Shown piece after piece: positions 24,209 through 36,399 of a DNA stretch of 64,000 nt. The notes beneath the pieces are model-generated. The model was not told where the DNA came from. It saw nothing but the letters and a program-made list of their open reading frames with translations, and did not search any database. The translations under genes were made by a program, and so were the position numbers. The stretch lies in the NCBI GenBank assembly GCA_016165875.1, contig JABBOT010000029.1, forward strand, positions 806,001 to 870,000, written 5' to 3'. The number at the start of each line of letters is the position of its first letter. Positions within the stretch are counted from its first letter, which is position 1. The stretch is from Acanthopleura granulata. Its lineage: Eukaryota > Mollusca > Polyplacophora > Chitonida > Chitonidae.

Positions 24209-26057
24209 GCTGTTACGTTGTAGAACGAGTTTCCAAACTTACCGGCTCAACTTTCATTCCGCGCCAACTGAAAACAAATCAACATTCATCGCCCTCTACA
24301 GGCAGACGATGTAGTTGCAAAGGGAGGCCACTACTATACCGTAAATTATACTCGCGAAATGTAAACAACGTACTATGTGTTTTGCTATTTTATATTTCTT
24401 CGCCAATGTACGTACATACTAATGGGTTAGAATTAATTTTTCTGAAAAAAGATTATGTATTTGATCATTCATTGGCGGTTTTGTTTTCGTGACAATGAGC
24501 AATAGGCCCCATAATTCCTTTATTGTTCATTGGCTGAATGTTGTGACTGTGAAAATAACAAAATGACGTTGAAAATGGTTTTCACCAACACCTGAGTGTA
24601 GGGAATGGTATAGCAAACATCTATTTGTGCACAAAAAGCTCATTTTTTAGTGGTACACACATCTGATTGGCAAATGCATGAAGCATGGAGTATAACACCA
24701 TGCGGTACCGGAACGATTTCTAATCATTGTAGACAAAACCACGAATGTCAGGAAAATTCCAAAGCGTGATAATTATTGTATTTATGTCTGAATAAATAAA
24801 TAAATAAATTAGCCACCCCAGAGACAAACGTGTGCAACATAGACTGCTAACAGTTTGCTGCTAACAAATCATGGATACCACTTCAGCACTTTTCTGGTGT
24901 TTAGTCAGTTTGGGGTGCCAAGTATCCATTAATACATTAAATTCACTTGTTAAGTTAGAAATAATTGTAGCTTTACATCCCAAATTATTTTTACAGCGAA
25001 ACATGGAGTAATATTACCATTGTTGTTTTGCAACAATACGTTTTTCTAAAACAAACGCTAAACCCTCGTAAATTTACAGCTGCACAAAATTGTCAAACTA
25101 CCATACTAGTATTACACACAATAACGTAAGTTTACAACCCAAAATAATGTCAGCACAAAACAACACAATGTGGTGTGAATATCTACAACATGTCACATTG
25201 TAAATGTACAGACTTAACGCAGAACTACAAATATCTGTATATATACATTGAGACTCACAACAAAGAGAATCGCAATAACACATTAAAACACTGTAAATGT
25301 TTTTACAGTAACAAAGACTGTGACATTTTACAGTAGTATGTATTGTAATTTAACAGATTTTTTTCACAGTGTGTAGTTGGAATCAGTGAGGGGAGGGGGT
25401 TGAGGGGCGTGAGGGTAACAATGATGCGAGGAATATAAACAAAATAAAATAAAGCAGAGCATGCACGAGACTAGGTTATTTGAACGTATACAGTTCTCTA
25501 CAGGCTTTAATGCCATGGTTTAGTTCTGGTTGTTTCTGCTTTTACACCTAATGCTTCTTTAATAAGCAGTTTGTTCCAGTGTGTAGCTCTGTGGTGTTTC
25601 TTAATATGATGTATGGAGATGCAGGTCTAGTAGGCCCATGTTTCGTGTCACGAAACCGGTCAAGGAGAGTGAATAAATCAAAGACGTACTGGAAACTGGA
25701 GCATTGCTCAATACGATTATGCATTTCACTACTGCTGTTGTCGGTATATATTCTGATAGTGTTTGTAACAAACATTGTTCTGTCTGACTAATATAACCTA
25801 TGCCGGCAACCAGGGCAAATGAACTGATACACTACATGGCTCTGAGTTTCAATTCCTAAATTTAGTTTCCTGCATATCTCAGAGTTTCTTTCATTAGAAC
25901 ACATTTTACCCCATTCGTATATGCGGTGTACGCAGAAGGAAGCAATAAGAAGTCTATTCCAATGTAGGCCCGAAACTCTCTTAACAACTTTCAGATTACC
26001 CAGCTTCAGTAAAACTTAGTTTTAAGCCAACTGAATGCAAATGAGTTTTTTTTTTGA
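24209..26057. other. Intergenic between the zinc-finger gene and receptor B
   Basis: This holds the 5' flank of the zinc-finger gene and the 3' flank of receptor B. A stretch ending at 25372, whose minus strand begins CACTGTGAAAAAAATCTG and which is rich in TTTACAGT/ACTGTAAA words, may be a MITE related to 10726 onward. Other open frames (for example near 25548-25791) show no motif. Confidence 0.4.
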
Positions 26058-29000
26058 TCAAATCTTTGTCATTACAGAACACTCAAGGGTGGAGTTTGAT
26101 AGAAACTCAGTACGGTTGCACTGGAACGTCTCCACAGAGATGGTGGCCTGTTGGAACTGTACGAGGACGATGAAGTACGTGATGAAGGCTCCAGCAATCT
26201 GGGAAACAACACATAGGAGAATCAGAGTTGGTACATGGAACTGTAATTTGATGGTGAACTGTACGAGAAATGCACCAAACATTTACGTGAAACTCAATAC
26301 AAAAATAAATCCATGGAGAAGGCCGTGACTTCTACGGGACAATAAGATATGTAACATAGGCAAAGAATACTTGAGAAATAAATACTGAAATATCCCGGCG
26401 GATTTGCTAATTTCTAAAAAAAAACTGCAGTCATAAAACTAAATTAAAAATTATATGTATATGGTATTCATAATTTTTCTGTTCACTTACCGTCAGAATT
26501 GTTGACTTGTCAATCACAAACAAGTCCAAAGCTGTCAGACCGATCGGCTCTCCCGATAGTTTGTTCAAAAACATGGTTATCTGAAAAGAATAGGATGTAA
26601 CAATAGTCATTTTCGTGTTTTAAAATTGTATTATTGTGTTTTAGACATTGTTTACTGTTTCATTTTATTGTGTTTTCTCCGACGCTCTGATGTTCTAGTC
26701 AATAAGTGTCCAACTTGGAGTACAAAGCTTCCACAGTGAAACGTAACCATACCAATGATGTAGTCCTGCTGACTTTGGAGATACATTTTTTCAGTCTGGT
26801 TCTTAATCAAGCAGAACACGCTTTACCTGAAGTGAAAATCCAGGGGTGGCGTCCTTGATCCCGACACGATGAATTGTCTTCAGCGGCGCATGCGCCTAAG
26901 AAACAAAACAATGAACAATTCTACTTGTTTTGTGTAATATGCACATTTCACAGAGCACATGTCGGTTGAGTTTTCTAAGGAATGACCTTTGTATTTTTTC
27001 AAAGCAGATCGTAGCTTGCTTTTCAATCCAGTAACCATTCTTTGAATATCATGTTTATCTCAATGCTTTGTTAACATTATTGTTCAACTAACCATAAAAG
27101 CTTCTGCGTACAGGCAACAACTAAAACATAACGGACCGTAAGCACACTTTGTTACTTAAACTCCCCCATATGCCATTTTGGGGGCTGAGAAATACGACAC
27201 AGCCCCTGCTGCATAATAAATCTTATGGTCACACTGTCTTGTCCTCAAGGCTTGTACCGTTTATTATCTATTACCTGTCATTATTTCTTCAAACATAGAT
27301 GACCTTTCTCTTAAACAAGTGCAGTATGTGTTAATATCGATATTTATGAGACTAGCAATCTAGGCATCGTTCCAGTTGTTTGTGTAGAAGTCGTCAACCA
27401 TTACATGTCCAGAGCCACAGATCAATTTTCAACACGAAAGAAGGTTCAACGCGAACTTACTAAGAATTAATAAAGTGTATAAAATAAGAACCTAGTAACT
27501 CTTCATGCAAAGTGAAGCAGTCAACTGTTTTCAGTAATCAAGAGTAGGTGTCATAAATTTTCTAACTGCATGCATTTCATCAATATCTAATCTGTGCCAT
27601 TCCTCTTAGTAGGTTAATATAATCGAAATATGTATAATTGGGACTTTCACTACAACTAATTATATGACCAATGTGGTGATTGTGTTGAAAAATACTTTTG
27701 CAAATGTTAAACGTAATCAGGGACAACTACGCGTTAACTTTGCTGATGACATCTGCACTATGTTAGAAACCTGAGGTTGACCTAATGTCATTACGCATCG
27801 TCAATACCCATAACATGGCCCCTTCAGCCTTTTGGAAATACTAGTATAGTAATACTAAATAAATAGTCCAGGCTTATCCATACCAAAAGGTTCCGGATCA
27901 CAGATATTCCGTTTGACAGGAAAACGAATATCTGTCAAAACGTGTATTATTTATATGCCGAAGTGGACCACCAAAATTGGCGTATTATTCCAAACAGGAG
28001 CAGTCAAAAGTTTCTAATAATAACGACAGTTCCTTGACCTAAATAAAAACCTGAAGGAACTTACGATATGATTGAGATAGCCTCCTCCGCAGGCAATGAG
28101 AACATAATACAACAACATCTCCATCAACCAGAAGCAGTGAGATGCTAAACGCAATGGGTCAGCCAATACGCCTGGACTGGCTACAGTAGAGTACATCAAC
28201 AACATTGCCTCAGTGGTGCAGATGAAGATACCAGCGGCGTTGAAGGCGCTCAGAATATCATCAGCAGTCTCCACCATATCACAGATATCTTCATGACGTC
28301 GTCGAAACCATTCCAATTCTTTTATGTCTCCATCCGGGGATACCGCCTTCCCTAAATCGTTATGGAATATTTCAAACTCCTTGTAAATGACGACAGAGAC
28401 CAGGTAAAACATTGACAGTGTGAACGCCCAAGATGAGGCCATGTATATGTCGACAATGGTTACGATCACTTTCATGGGGGTGGCAAAGAATTGACTGGGT
28501 TGAACGGGAGCAATGGTAAAATTCAGTATACTACAGTTGAAGAGAAAAAAGCCATGTGTTGCAACAGTCAGGAAGAAAACTATCCAGGCTGTTGCTAGCG
28601 ACAACTTCAGCTTCCTGTTCAATCCGCGTTCGTAGCCTGCGGTGCTGAAACTTGTGTCGTGTGGAGAAATTCCGCGATTTGTGCTTAGGAGCCTGGACCA
28701 TTTAAGAAGGAACTGTGCAAAGCGGTTCTCGTTGTTGCAGGCTTTGTACGTAACGACGGCATTCACAGAGTTCTGCAGATACCAGAGATGTACGAGTGCC
28801 TTGAACAATGATTCTCCGCCGAATTGCTCATCCCTGTAGGCGAAGGAAAGCTGAAGAAATCGCGTCCACATCAGTATTAAGACAAGTACGGAGTAAGCTC
28901 TTTTAACTGGGTTCCACTTGTTCTTCTTACAGTTCAGAAACAAGAGTCCAAAGACACTCATGGCGACTAGAAGAGGTTTTGCCAGCTGGAGCACTTTGTC

Positions 29001-29123
29001 CTCTATCCTTGTCTTGATTTCAGTCGAATCTTCTGGAAGATGTTTTTTGTCCTGGCTTTGGAACATTTTCATAATGTTGGTCGGTAATTTCACAGGTATT
29101 AGGCGGGGCATTTGAGAGTACAT
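26058..29123 (-). CDS. Receptor B: gustatory-receptor-like 7TM chemoreceptor, four exons, apparently intact
   Basis: Exons: 28065-29123 (353 codons, ATG at 29123), 26827-26895 (69 nt), 26491-26580 (90 nt), 26058-26198 (46 codons and TGA). All three introns are phase 0 with GT..AG ends, giving a protein of about 452 residues, usual for the Gr/Or superfamily. Seven or eight hydrophobic segments are visible. A charged loop (ELEWFRRRHEDICDMVETAD) precedes the C-terminal membrane segments, and exon 4 starts IAGAFITYFIVLVQFQQ, which contains the TYxxxxxQF family signature in TM7. In insects this family forms ligand-gated cation channels with an intracellular N-terminus. GRL proteins are known in other invertebrates, with roles mostly unproven. 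The plasma-membrane location and chemosensory role here are inference. It belongs to the same tandem family as loci A and C-F, all on the same strand. Confidence 0.85.
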
Positions 29124-29645
29124 ATACCACTGAGGACTTTAGAGAACAACAAGGATCTTGTTAGCCCAGAATATCTCTTAGGTGAATAATCACGGTAGAA
29201 TATCTCCACACTGTGAACCTTGATCATTAGACATCGAGGCTGCAGACTACCGCTTTTTATTTTGGTGATGTCACGTTCCAAGGCTACAAAAGGAAGGTTA
29301 AATGCTTAACAGAAACGTCATCTTGTCAATGCAATGTTTGCACACATCTGCTTCCATCACGGAATTGAAGTTGCAGTTTGCCGATGATTTACATGTACCG
29401 ATGCCAGACAGTCTAACAAAGGGATTACATATTTACAATAAGTTAATATTTGTGAATTCCTAATGGCTTTGGTTATATAATAGTCATGGGAGGTTGTATT
29501 GTTTCTGTGTGCTAAACCTTGGGTGACCCAGATGAAATATATTCAGACCTCGTGGATTTGGTATAGCTCTCTGTGAATTCAGCAAGAAAACTGTTTGCAT
29601 ATACACAAGAGTATTGATTCAAACAGATCTGACAATGAGTTATCA

Positions 29646-30110
29646 AATATCGACTGGAGACAGTAATGCACGCAATGCGCACCCACTGTTAGAAATGTAA
29701 CCCATTGTATTTACTTAATGGTTTACTAGTAAACAATAAAACGGGGTTCCAAACGAATTAAAACGCGTTAACATGCAAAACAAAGACCTTGGCGATAAAA
29801 TCTATGTTGTAATTAAAATCAAAACGTTTAAATGCTTCTGTACATATCGACTGGAGACAATACGGCACACAAAAGGAATCCTCTGCTGGAAATCTAACCC
29901 ATTGTATTCAGTTAATGGTTTATTGGGAACTAAAAAGAATTGGTGTTTTACGCCGTACTCAGCAATGTTTCACTCACGACCAGCATCATGGTGGGCAGAA
30001 ACCGTGTAAAGCCGGGTGGAAAGAACTAATAAGAGGAGTTTCTAAACGAATTACAACGCGGTAAAATCCAAGAAAAGCACTCGACAATATCATTTATCTT
30101 CTTATTAAAA
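29646..30110. repeat. Tandem duplication of about 200 bp in the 5' flank of receptor B
   Basis: ATCGACTGGAGACA, TAACCCATTGTATT, TTAATGGTTTA and AAACGAATTA.AACGCG occur in the same order in two copies (about 29646-29845 and 29848-30110). The second copy is enlarged by a short degenerate SINE-A tail at about 29938-30005 (minus strand). The location 0.5-1 kb upstream of the start codon makes a regulatory role possible, but nothing shows it. Confidence 0.6.
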
Positions 30111-30514
30111 TCCCAAGACTTAAGAAAAATCCAAAGAATAGAATTCAACCCCCAGTGGCATGTGCTGTGGTGATTGGTGTGGTTCGATTAAATGGTAAAA
30201 TGAAAAAATACCAAAAAGTCAGTAATCAAAACTTTACAAATCAATGTATGGAAATCGTGTCAGGCGTCTTTGTCTGCCTATTATCCTTTTTCGAAACATT
30301 TCATTGTAGTGTCTGTTTTCAAGAGGCCGTTCAAAGATCGATAGTTTGCACACCGCTGAATCATCGAAACACAGCCCAGCAAATCCAAATCGTTTACGTG
30401 AATACTTGTATCTAAAACATTTTGACCGTGTTATAAAAAGTAGCATCATTTACTATGGCGTTAAACAACAGTGAATAAATGAATAAATAAAAAGTATTGA
30501 AAATGGATTTCATC

Positions 30515-30950
30515 ACGGTGAGTAAGAAGACATAATGACCACTGGGCGCACCATCAGGATTTCTTCCTGGTATTTGAGAAGATATGGTGTGAACTTGATG
30601 TACGATCACGGTTTCTTGATGGCGGGTGAGAATACCGAACGTCCATTTTCTGTGCGATCGGGATGTCCATGGGTATGAAAACACATAATGTCAACTGGGT
30701 ATAAGATCGTTGTTTCTGTGAAAACACTTACTGTTCAAAATGTCGAATGGACTTATAAAAACGCAGAGAGTCCACTACGTTTACGATAATGATTTCTTCC
30801 ATGACCGTGAGAACAAAAATATTCTCTTTATGAACAAGCATGATTCTTTCCTAGAGTATGAGAAGGCTATTATGGCGTATGAAAACACTTAACAACCATT
30901 TATTGTACGGTGAGGATTTTGTTTAATGCATGTGACGAACCAAAGTAACC
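30515..30950. repeat. Degenerate relative of the 52-bp minisatellite
   Basis: About eight worn copies carry GATTTCTTCCTGG, TGAGAA.A, and GTGTACGAT/TGTACGATC words in the same order and spacing as the array at 8032-9820. It lies 1.4 kb upstream of receptor B and is followed by sequence matching 9826-9960. Confidence 0.75.
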
Positions 30951-31327
30951 AATTGTTTACGACTAGGGTTTCAGCATATTGTGCAAAAACAAAATTCTCC
31001 AATAGATATATGTATAAACCAAGGTTGATCGTTTACCGTTATTTTAATCTCTTTGAATCCCCACGTAACATTTTACAAAGAGATGAAAGACAGATAACAT
31101 TCCATCAAATATCTCAGTGTCAGCGTTTCTCTTGTTTTCTTCTCCAGACTTTAATCCTTTATATTGTTTTTCTGCATGTTTAAATCAGGAATCTGCTGTT
31201 AAATTAAGAGTTCCCGCGAGGTGTAGTCCCTTTACATTCATTTTATGTGTTTACTAAATGTGATGACAACACAGCATTCGAGTAATTCTAAACTAGTATA
31301 AATGGATAGCAGATTGTGTATATGCAT

Positions 31328-31520
31328 GTATGTATGTATGCTTGGGTTTAACTTCGTACTCAACAATTGTTAAGTCATATGACGACAAGGAGTCATTGGA
31401 ATGTATATATGCTATATATCCTTGTGGCACAAGTCCATGCAGCCCAAGTGCTGTTCTTATAACCATACAAGGACAGTGATATAAAAACGGACAACGTTGG
31501 ATATATGTGTCCAATTGTAT
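31328..31520 (-). repeat. SINE-B 3' fragment
   Basis: Plus-strand TATGCTTGGGTTTAACTTCG, TCATATGACGACAAGGAGTC and GTGGCACAAGTCCATGC match the 3' half of the SINE-B copies at 14520 and 15543. The tRNA-like head is absent. Confidence 0.65.
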
Positions 31521-31527
31521 ATAACCT

Positions 31528-31795
31528 GGGGCCCCCGAGGCTCAGTTGGTTAGCACGCTAGCGCAGCGTAATGATCTAGGATCCTCCCGCTCATGCGGCC
31601 GCTGAGAGTTCAAGTCCAGCTCATGCTGGCTTCCTCTCCGGCCGTACATGGGAAGGTCTGCCAGCAACCTGCGGATGGTCGTGGGTTCCCCCTGGGCTTT
31701 CCCCGGTTTCCTCCCACCATAATGCTGGCCGCCGCCATATAAGTGAAATATTCTTGAGTACGGCCTAAAACACCAATCAAATAAGTAAATAATAT
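31528..31795 (+). repeat. SINE-A copy, full length
   Basis: Box A region GGTTAGCACGCTAGCGCAGC and box B GAGTTCAAGTCC are followed by the core (CTTCCTCTCCGGCCGTACAT, GTCTGCCAGCAACCTGCGGA, TTTCCTCCCACCATAATGCT) and the tail CTTGAGTACGGC..CACCAATCAAATAAGTAAAT. This is the best-preserved head in the window. Confidence 0.85.
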
Positions 31796-32159
31796 ACCCT
31801 ATATATGTCAGTTTAAACTATATACAGACGTAATAATAACATAATAGGATGTACTTCCAGTCTTAGACTCCCATTTAATGTAATTCAATTACCCTCACGC
31901 ATTCACATATACTCGAATTAGTATAAATTGCATGATTAATTGACTCACAAGACTGATGTTAAATGCATCTCCGCAACTCCTTTCCGTCATCGGGAGTGGG
32001 GCAGATTGTACCTGAAGGATTATACGACTTGGATACCGCATGGCTATATAAACCAGTGTAGCAGATGCCTGATCTCCATTAAAGGCAACATTTTTTGGAA
32101 AAAACAGATTGTCATCGATCGGACAATTCCCAAGCAGGCCTAAAACGGAGCTTCTTTAG

Positions 32160-32587
32160 GAGTTTTAAGCCAGCTGAATACAAATGAGCTGTTTTCATCA
32201 AAGCGTGCTCGTCACAGAGCAGTGAAGTGTAATGTTTGCTAGAAACTCGGTACAGTTCGCAAACATGGTTTTCTGAAAAAAAAGAAGAAATATCATTTCT
32301 GTTTTTCCAAATTAATCTTTGACAAATACTTCAAAGATATCAACTTAAACCATTGGTATTTAACAGCCTGAAACGCTCTCATGCTTTAATGAATCCGTGT
32401 TTAGCTGATAGCAGCAAGCCTCCAAGGCGAAGAGTAACTATATCAGTAATATACTCCATGTTGACCTTGGAGATACATTTATTCAATCTGATTGTTAATC
32501 AAACAGTACACGCTTTACCTGAAGTGAAAACCCGGGGGTGATATCCTTGACCCTAAGATGATGAATACTCTTAAGACGCGCATGCGC
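32160..32587 (-). pseudogene. Remnant F: deleted receptor copy keeping an intact exon 2
   Basis: Positions 32519-32587 form a 69-nt exon with AG and GT borders that translates without a break (AHARLKSIHHLRVKDITPGF then SLQ). It is homologous to exon 2 of the other receptors. Near 32260-32275 the first bases of exon 3 (acceptor, then ACCATGTTT) run straight into the tail of exon 4 (AACTGTACCGAGTTTCTAGC), so most of exon 3, intron 3 and the TM7 signature have been removed by one deletion. The adjacent 32590-33370 aligns with intron 1 of receptor B (about 26900-27700), but no exon 1 remains. It is clearly non-functional and closest to locus B. Confidence 0.8.
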
Positions 32588-33474
32588 CTAAGAAACAAAA
32601 ACAAACAACCGTTATAATTGTTTTGACTATGTTTTGACTATAAATCTATTTGACTAGGAATCTACCTCACATTTCAGAGAGTATACGTTGGTGGAGATTT
32701 CTAAAGACTAGCCTTTGTACATTTTGAAAACAAATCCCAGTGTGTTTTTTAATCCCGTAACCCCTCTTGGAATATCATGTTTATCTCAATGTTTTCTTAA
32801 TTACATGTATATCATTGCCTAACCATGAAAGCTTTTGCATACAGTCAAGAACTAAACCTCAGGCGATTCTCACAGGAAATCTCTGATATGCCGTTTTAGG
32901 GACAATGGAATACGACACAACCCCTGTTGTTGACTAAATCTTTTAGTTATAAACTGTCTCCAGTGTTTGTCCTATTTATTACCTGTTACATGTACATGCC
33001 AGTCTTTTTTCAAAGCTATCCTGCCTTTTTCTCAAACAAATGTACTAGATGTCAATACCGATGTTTAGGAGACTCCGTATAGGTGTAGTACAATATACCT
33101 GACATGTGTATAGAAATCGTAGATCAATACAGGTCAAGAACCACAGATGACAGATCCAAAAAAGTTCAACACAAACTTACTAAGAATTAAGAAATTGTGT
33201 AAAATAAGATATAAGCAACTCTTCAAGCAAAGTGAAGCAGTCAACAATTTTTCTACAATGAATTTTCTATTATACATTTGAACAATTTTTAATTTGTACC
33301 ATTCCAGTAAAAGGTTAATATAATCAAAAATATGTATAACATTGACTTTGGTTGCAACTGATTACATATCCAAGTTACGCTTTCTTTGCAAAAGGTGAGC
33401 ATAAAGCCCTTTGCCCTCTGCACATCCGTCTCACAGGTTGTCTTCACCTCGCGCATTAACCATGTGCACTTCTT

Positions 33475-33970
33475 TCGATCTGTTGTGGTATTTATCCCTT
33501 AAGACTGTATTTCTCTAATTAGAGGTTTAGGATATACAGCCCATTGTAATCTAAATGTGTCAAGTGGTCTCGCCAGCTATGTAAAAGTTTATGCCAAATG
33601 ACTCCCACGCGAGCTATTTACATTATGATCCATTGTGGTCTTTATCCCTTAAGATTGTATTTCTCTAATTAGAGATTCGGTCCTGATTGCGTAATACACA
33701 TGATGAGTTCAGTTAGCTGTACCAGCTCGAAAGCTGGTATGCAATACAGGATATTACTTACTGTAAGCTTTATCTATAGTTAGATAAATATATGGCGGCT
33801 GATCTCGCCAGCTATGTAAACAGTCTAACTATGTGGCTCCCACGCGAAATATTTACATCGTAGAAGTAGGGCAGCCGGATTCTTGAGCTATGTTATGTTT
33901 CTGTTCTGTCTCTAATTAAACGCTCAGTCCTGCTTGCGCTCCGGTCTACATAATTATGAATGTGAACGGG
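33475..33970. repeat. Three-copy direct repeat of about 160-250 bp
   Basis: The blocks GTGGTMTTTATCCCTTAAGA, TATTTCTCTAATTAGAG, TCTCGCCAGCTATGTAAA, GACTCCCACGCGAGCTATTT/GGCTCCCACGCGAAATATTT and CAGTCCTGCTTGCG/CGGTCCTGATTGCG recur in order, the last copy incomplete. It is unexplained by any gene or SINE in the window. Confidence 0.65.
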
Positions 33971-35798
33971 TGTCCGTCTACATAAATAATTGGTAAAAGT
34001 TTATGTAGCTGGACACCATATGGCTTGATGTGCCCAGAACCTGAACACCTAGGAGCCACAACGGTGGTAGGGTGGCTCCCAGCACCAGGTGAGTCAGAAC
34101 CCCTATTATCTATACTATTCAACTGGAACGGCCTGTCTTCCAAACAGGCCTGAATTTTGTCCTGTCACTTCACAAACTTCTACTTGTCCAAGTTCCGTAA
34201 TGTCTGTCGTTCATGGATGGTGGATAATGGCCATATATAATAAGAATGATACTGTACAAATCGCCACTTTTGGCTTGGAATGTCAACTAGATTAGGACCC
34301 AACTAAATATTAAACCAAATTAGGCTGGTACGTTTATGCCAATTTTTTAATCAAAAGTTTGCCCCGACTGCGCGCCATTTGAATGATGAATGATTTTGGC
34401 TTAACGCCACATTGGCAATATCTCAGCCATATGCGACATTTGAGGTAGTGTCAATGTTAACGTGAAATCATTGCCATATCATCAACGCTTCTGACAACAG
34501 TCTCCCTACGACAAAATGGAGTAGCTATAGATCCGCGGCTACTTTGTACAATGTGTGGTAAAGCAAAAGGCTTACAAAACCATCCTGAAGGATGTGAGGC
34601 GGTAAGGCGGAGTTTTGGTCTACTGATAGAACGGAAAGAACGCGAATGACCGCAAACTGAAAACTAGGTCATCAGGCAAGTGGGTGATTTCAGGTACAGG
34701 CTCCATTGTACTCGTGTTGATTTTGCTTACGTTTAGACATGTATTTTTGGAAATCATATGAAAAATATGATATATTTTTGATTATCAACTTACATGTATT
34801 ACACAAAAAAACCACAGAAAATACATGTTACCTACCCAAACTCAAACCCACGATCTCCTTCACAAATCAAAACAATTAGTCTCTACGATTTTGCCAGCTA
34901 ACTATTACAATACAGTCGCAAAGCTTGTCGAATGAATTTCAACATCAGTGTGTCAAAGTGTTCTCGTAAAACAAATGACAAAGTTATTGTTTTAGCCATG
35001 AAGATAGTGGTTCCCCAAAAAGATCATTTGCACAAAGGTTAGAAGTACTAAGATGCAAGCCTTGTGCAAAATGGTTTTTGGAGCGTAACTTCCTTCATCC
35101 CTAGATCAGGATGTGAAAGGGTGCAAAAGTGCGTGAACTCGACCGAATGGAACTCTAGGGTATTTTTAGTTGGCTATAACGATACTAAAATATACACTTT
35201 ATTACAAACACATATACACTGATATATTATATGTTTTAATATTGAAAATAAAAAAATGTAAGAAAAATGATTTTTGGACAGATTTCAGGCATCAGCTGTT
35301 TAGCAAAGACGAGGAGTCTTATCACCTCACCTCTGTTGAACTATAACATTTGGAGGCAGTAAGCAATGACTGATTCAAGCTCTACTGAAAATAAAGTCTC
35401 TCTGTACACGGCCCTACGTCACTTGTCTCTGATAACCCCTAGTTATACAGCAGTGTTAATCCAGTATTCACTTTTTCTGACCTACGTAACCCCAACATAA
35501 GGAAAGATGTCTTATTACGTGTTCGCAGCCCTGGCGAATAAATATTAAGTGTTGACTGCATCATTCGTATTCATATAGACAGTGTGATATGGCCACATAT
35601 ACACATATGAATACATGGACAAAGTAACTGAACTTCCATACTGTATGAGAACAATTCATTGACTCGTCCTGGTAATGGAGTTTGCAGTTACTTCCGATGC
35701 TTAAATAAACTAAACGGTTTGAAACGAAATCTCTTGAAATTTGGTGGAAGCCCAACGCAGTGTTTACTTTGGCTAGATTAGTACAGTGTAAAAGGAAA
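33971..35798. other. Intergenic, little recognised
   Basis: Apart from a short interspersed piece at about 34381-34450 (GGCTTAACGCCACATTGGCA, repeated in altered form near 41665), no gene or repeat was recognised. The open frames are short. Confidence 0.4.
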
Positions 35799-36036
35799 TG
35801 ACTGAATAACACTAAATATGGTCAACCGGATATATATTGAAGAACATTTGACGTTACCACACTTACCGAAGTGTCTTCAATAGAGAATGGTAAGAAAACC
35901 GCCAAACAAGTATATATGCACGAAAAGAAACAATCAGTTTTCAGCCATTCTCTGTTGAAGACACTTCGGTGGGTGCCGCAACGTCAGAAGTTTTTCAATA
36001 TATATCCGGTTGACCAAATTTGGTGTTATTCAGTCT
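35799..36036. mobile_element. Small hairpin element with about 95-bp inverted arms
   Basis: Left GACTGAATAACACTAAATAT, GGTCAACCGGATATATATTG and CCGAAGTGTCTTCAATAGAG pair with the reverse complement of the right side (GACTGAATAACACCAAATTT, GGTCAACCGGATATATATTG, CCGAAGTGTCTTCAACAGAG). The loop of roughly 45 bp lies around 35895-35940. No coding capacity. It would form a near-perfect foldback. Confidence 0.85.
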
Positions 36037-36399
36037 ATACGCTACCCAGATGGCTCAAAGTGTTCATTCCTGCGGTAAAAGGAAATCTCCTCATTACATG
36101 CACTAAACTTGCGGTATATCGATTTATCAACAGTGAATCGCTTTATTTTTAAATTGGTATCTTGAACGTTTTGTATGTTTGACATCACACGGAGAAAAAT
36201 ACATTGATTTGGTGCCTGTAGCTTTGACAAAACTGTTCTCAATTTGCACATGAAAGTTAAAAAAACACGTGGAAGACAGTTAAAACAAAAAACACAAAAC
36301 TGAAGCATCACTAGAAAGAATGCTAAACACTCTATCGAAAAATATGTACAGCGAAGTGCGCACTGCTTTTGAAAGATTTTTTACGCCTTTACTTTCGAA

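Noticed and set aside
31528..31620. tRNA gene (box A and box B present)
   Set aside because: The tRNA-like part is continuous with the SINE-A core and repeats across the window. It does not fold as a complete tRNA with a clear anticodon arm.
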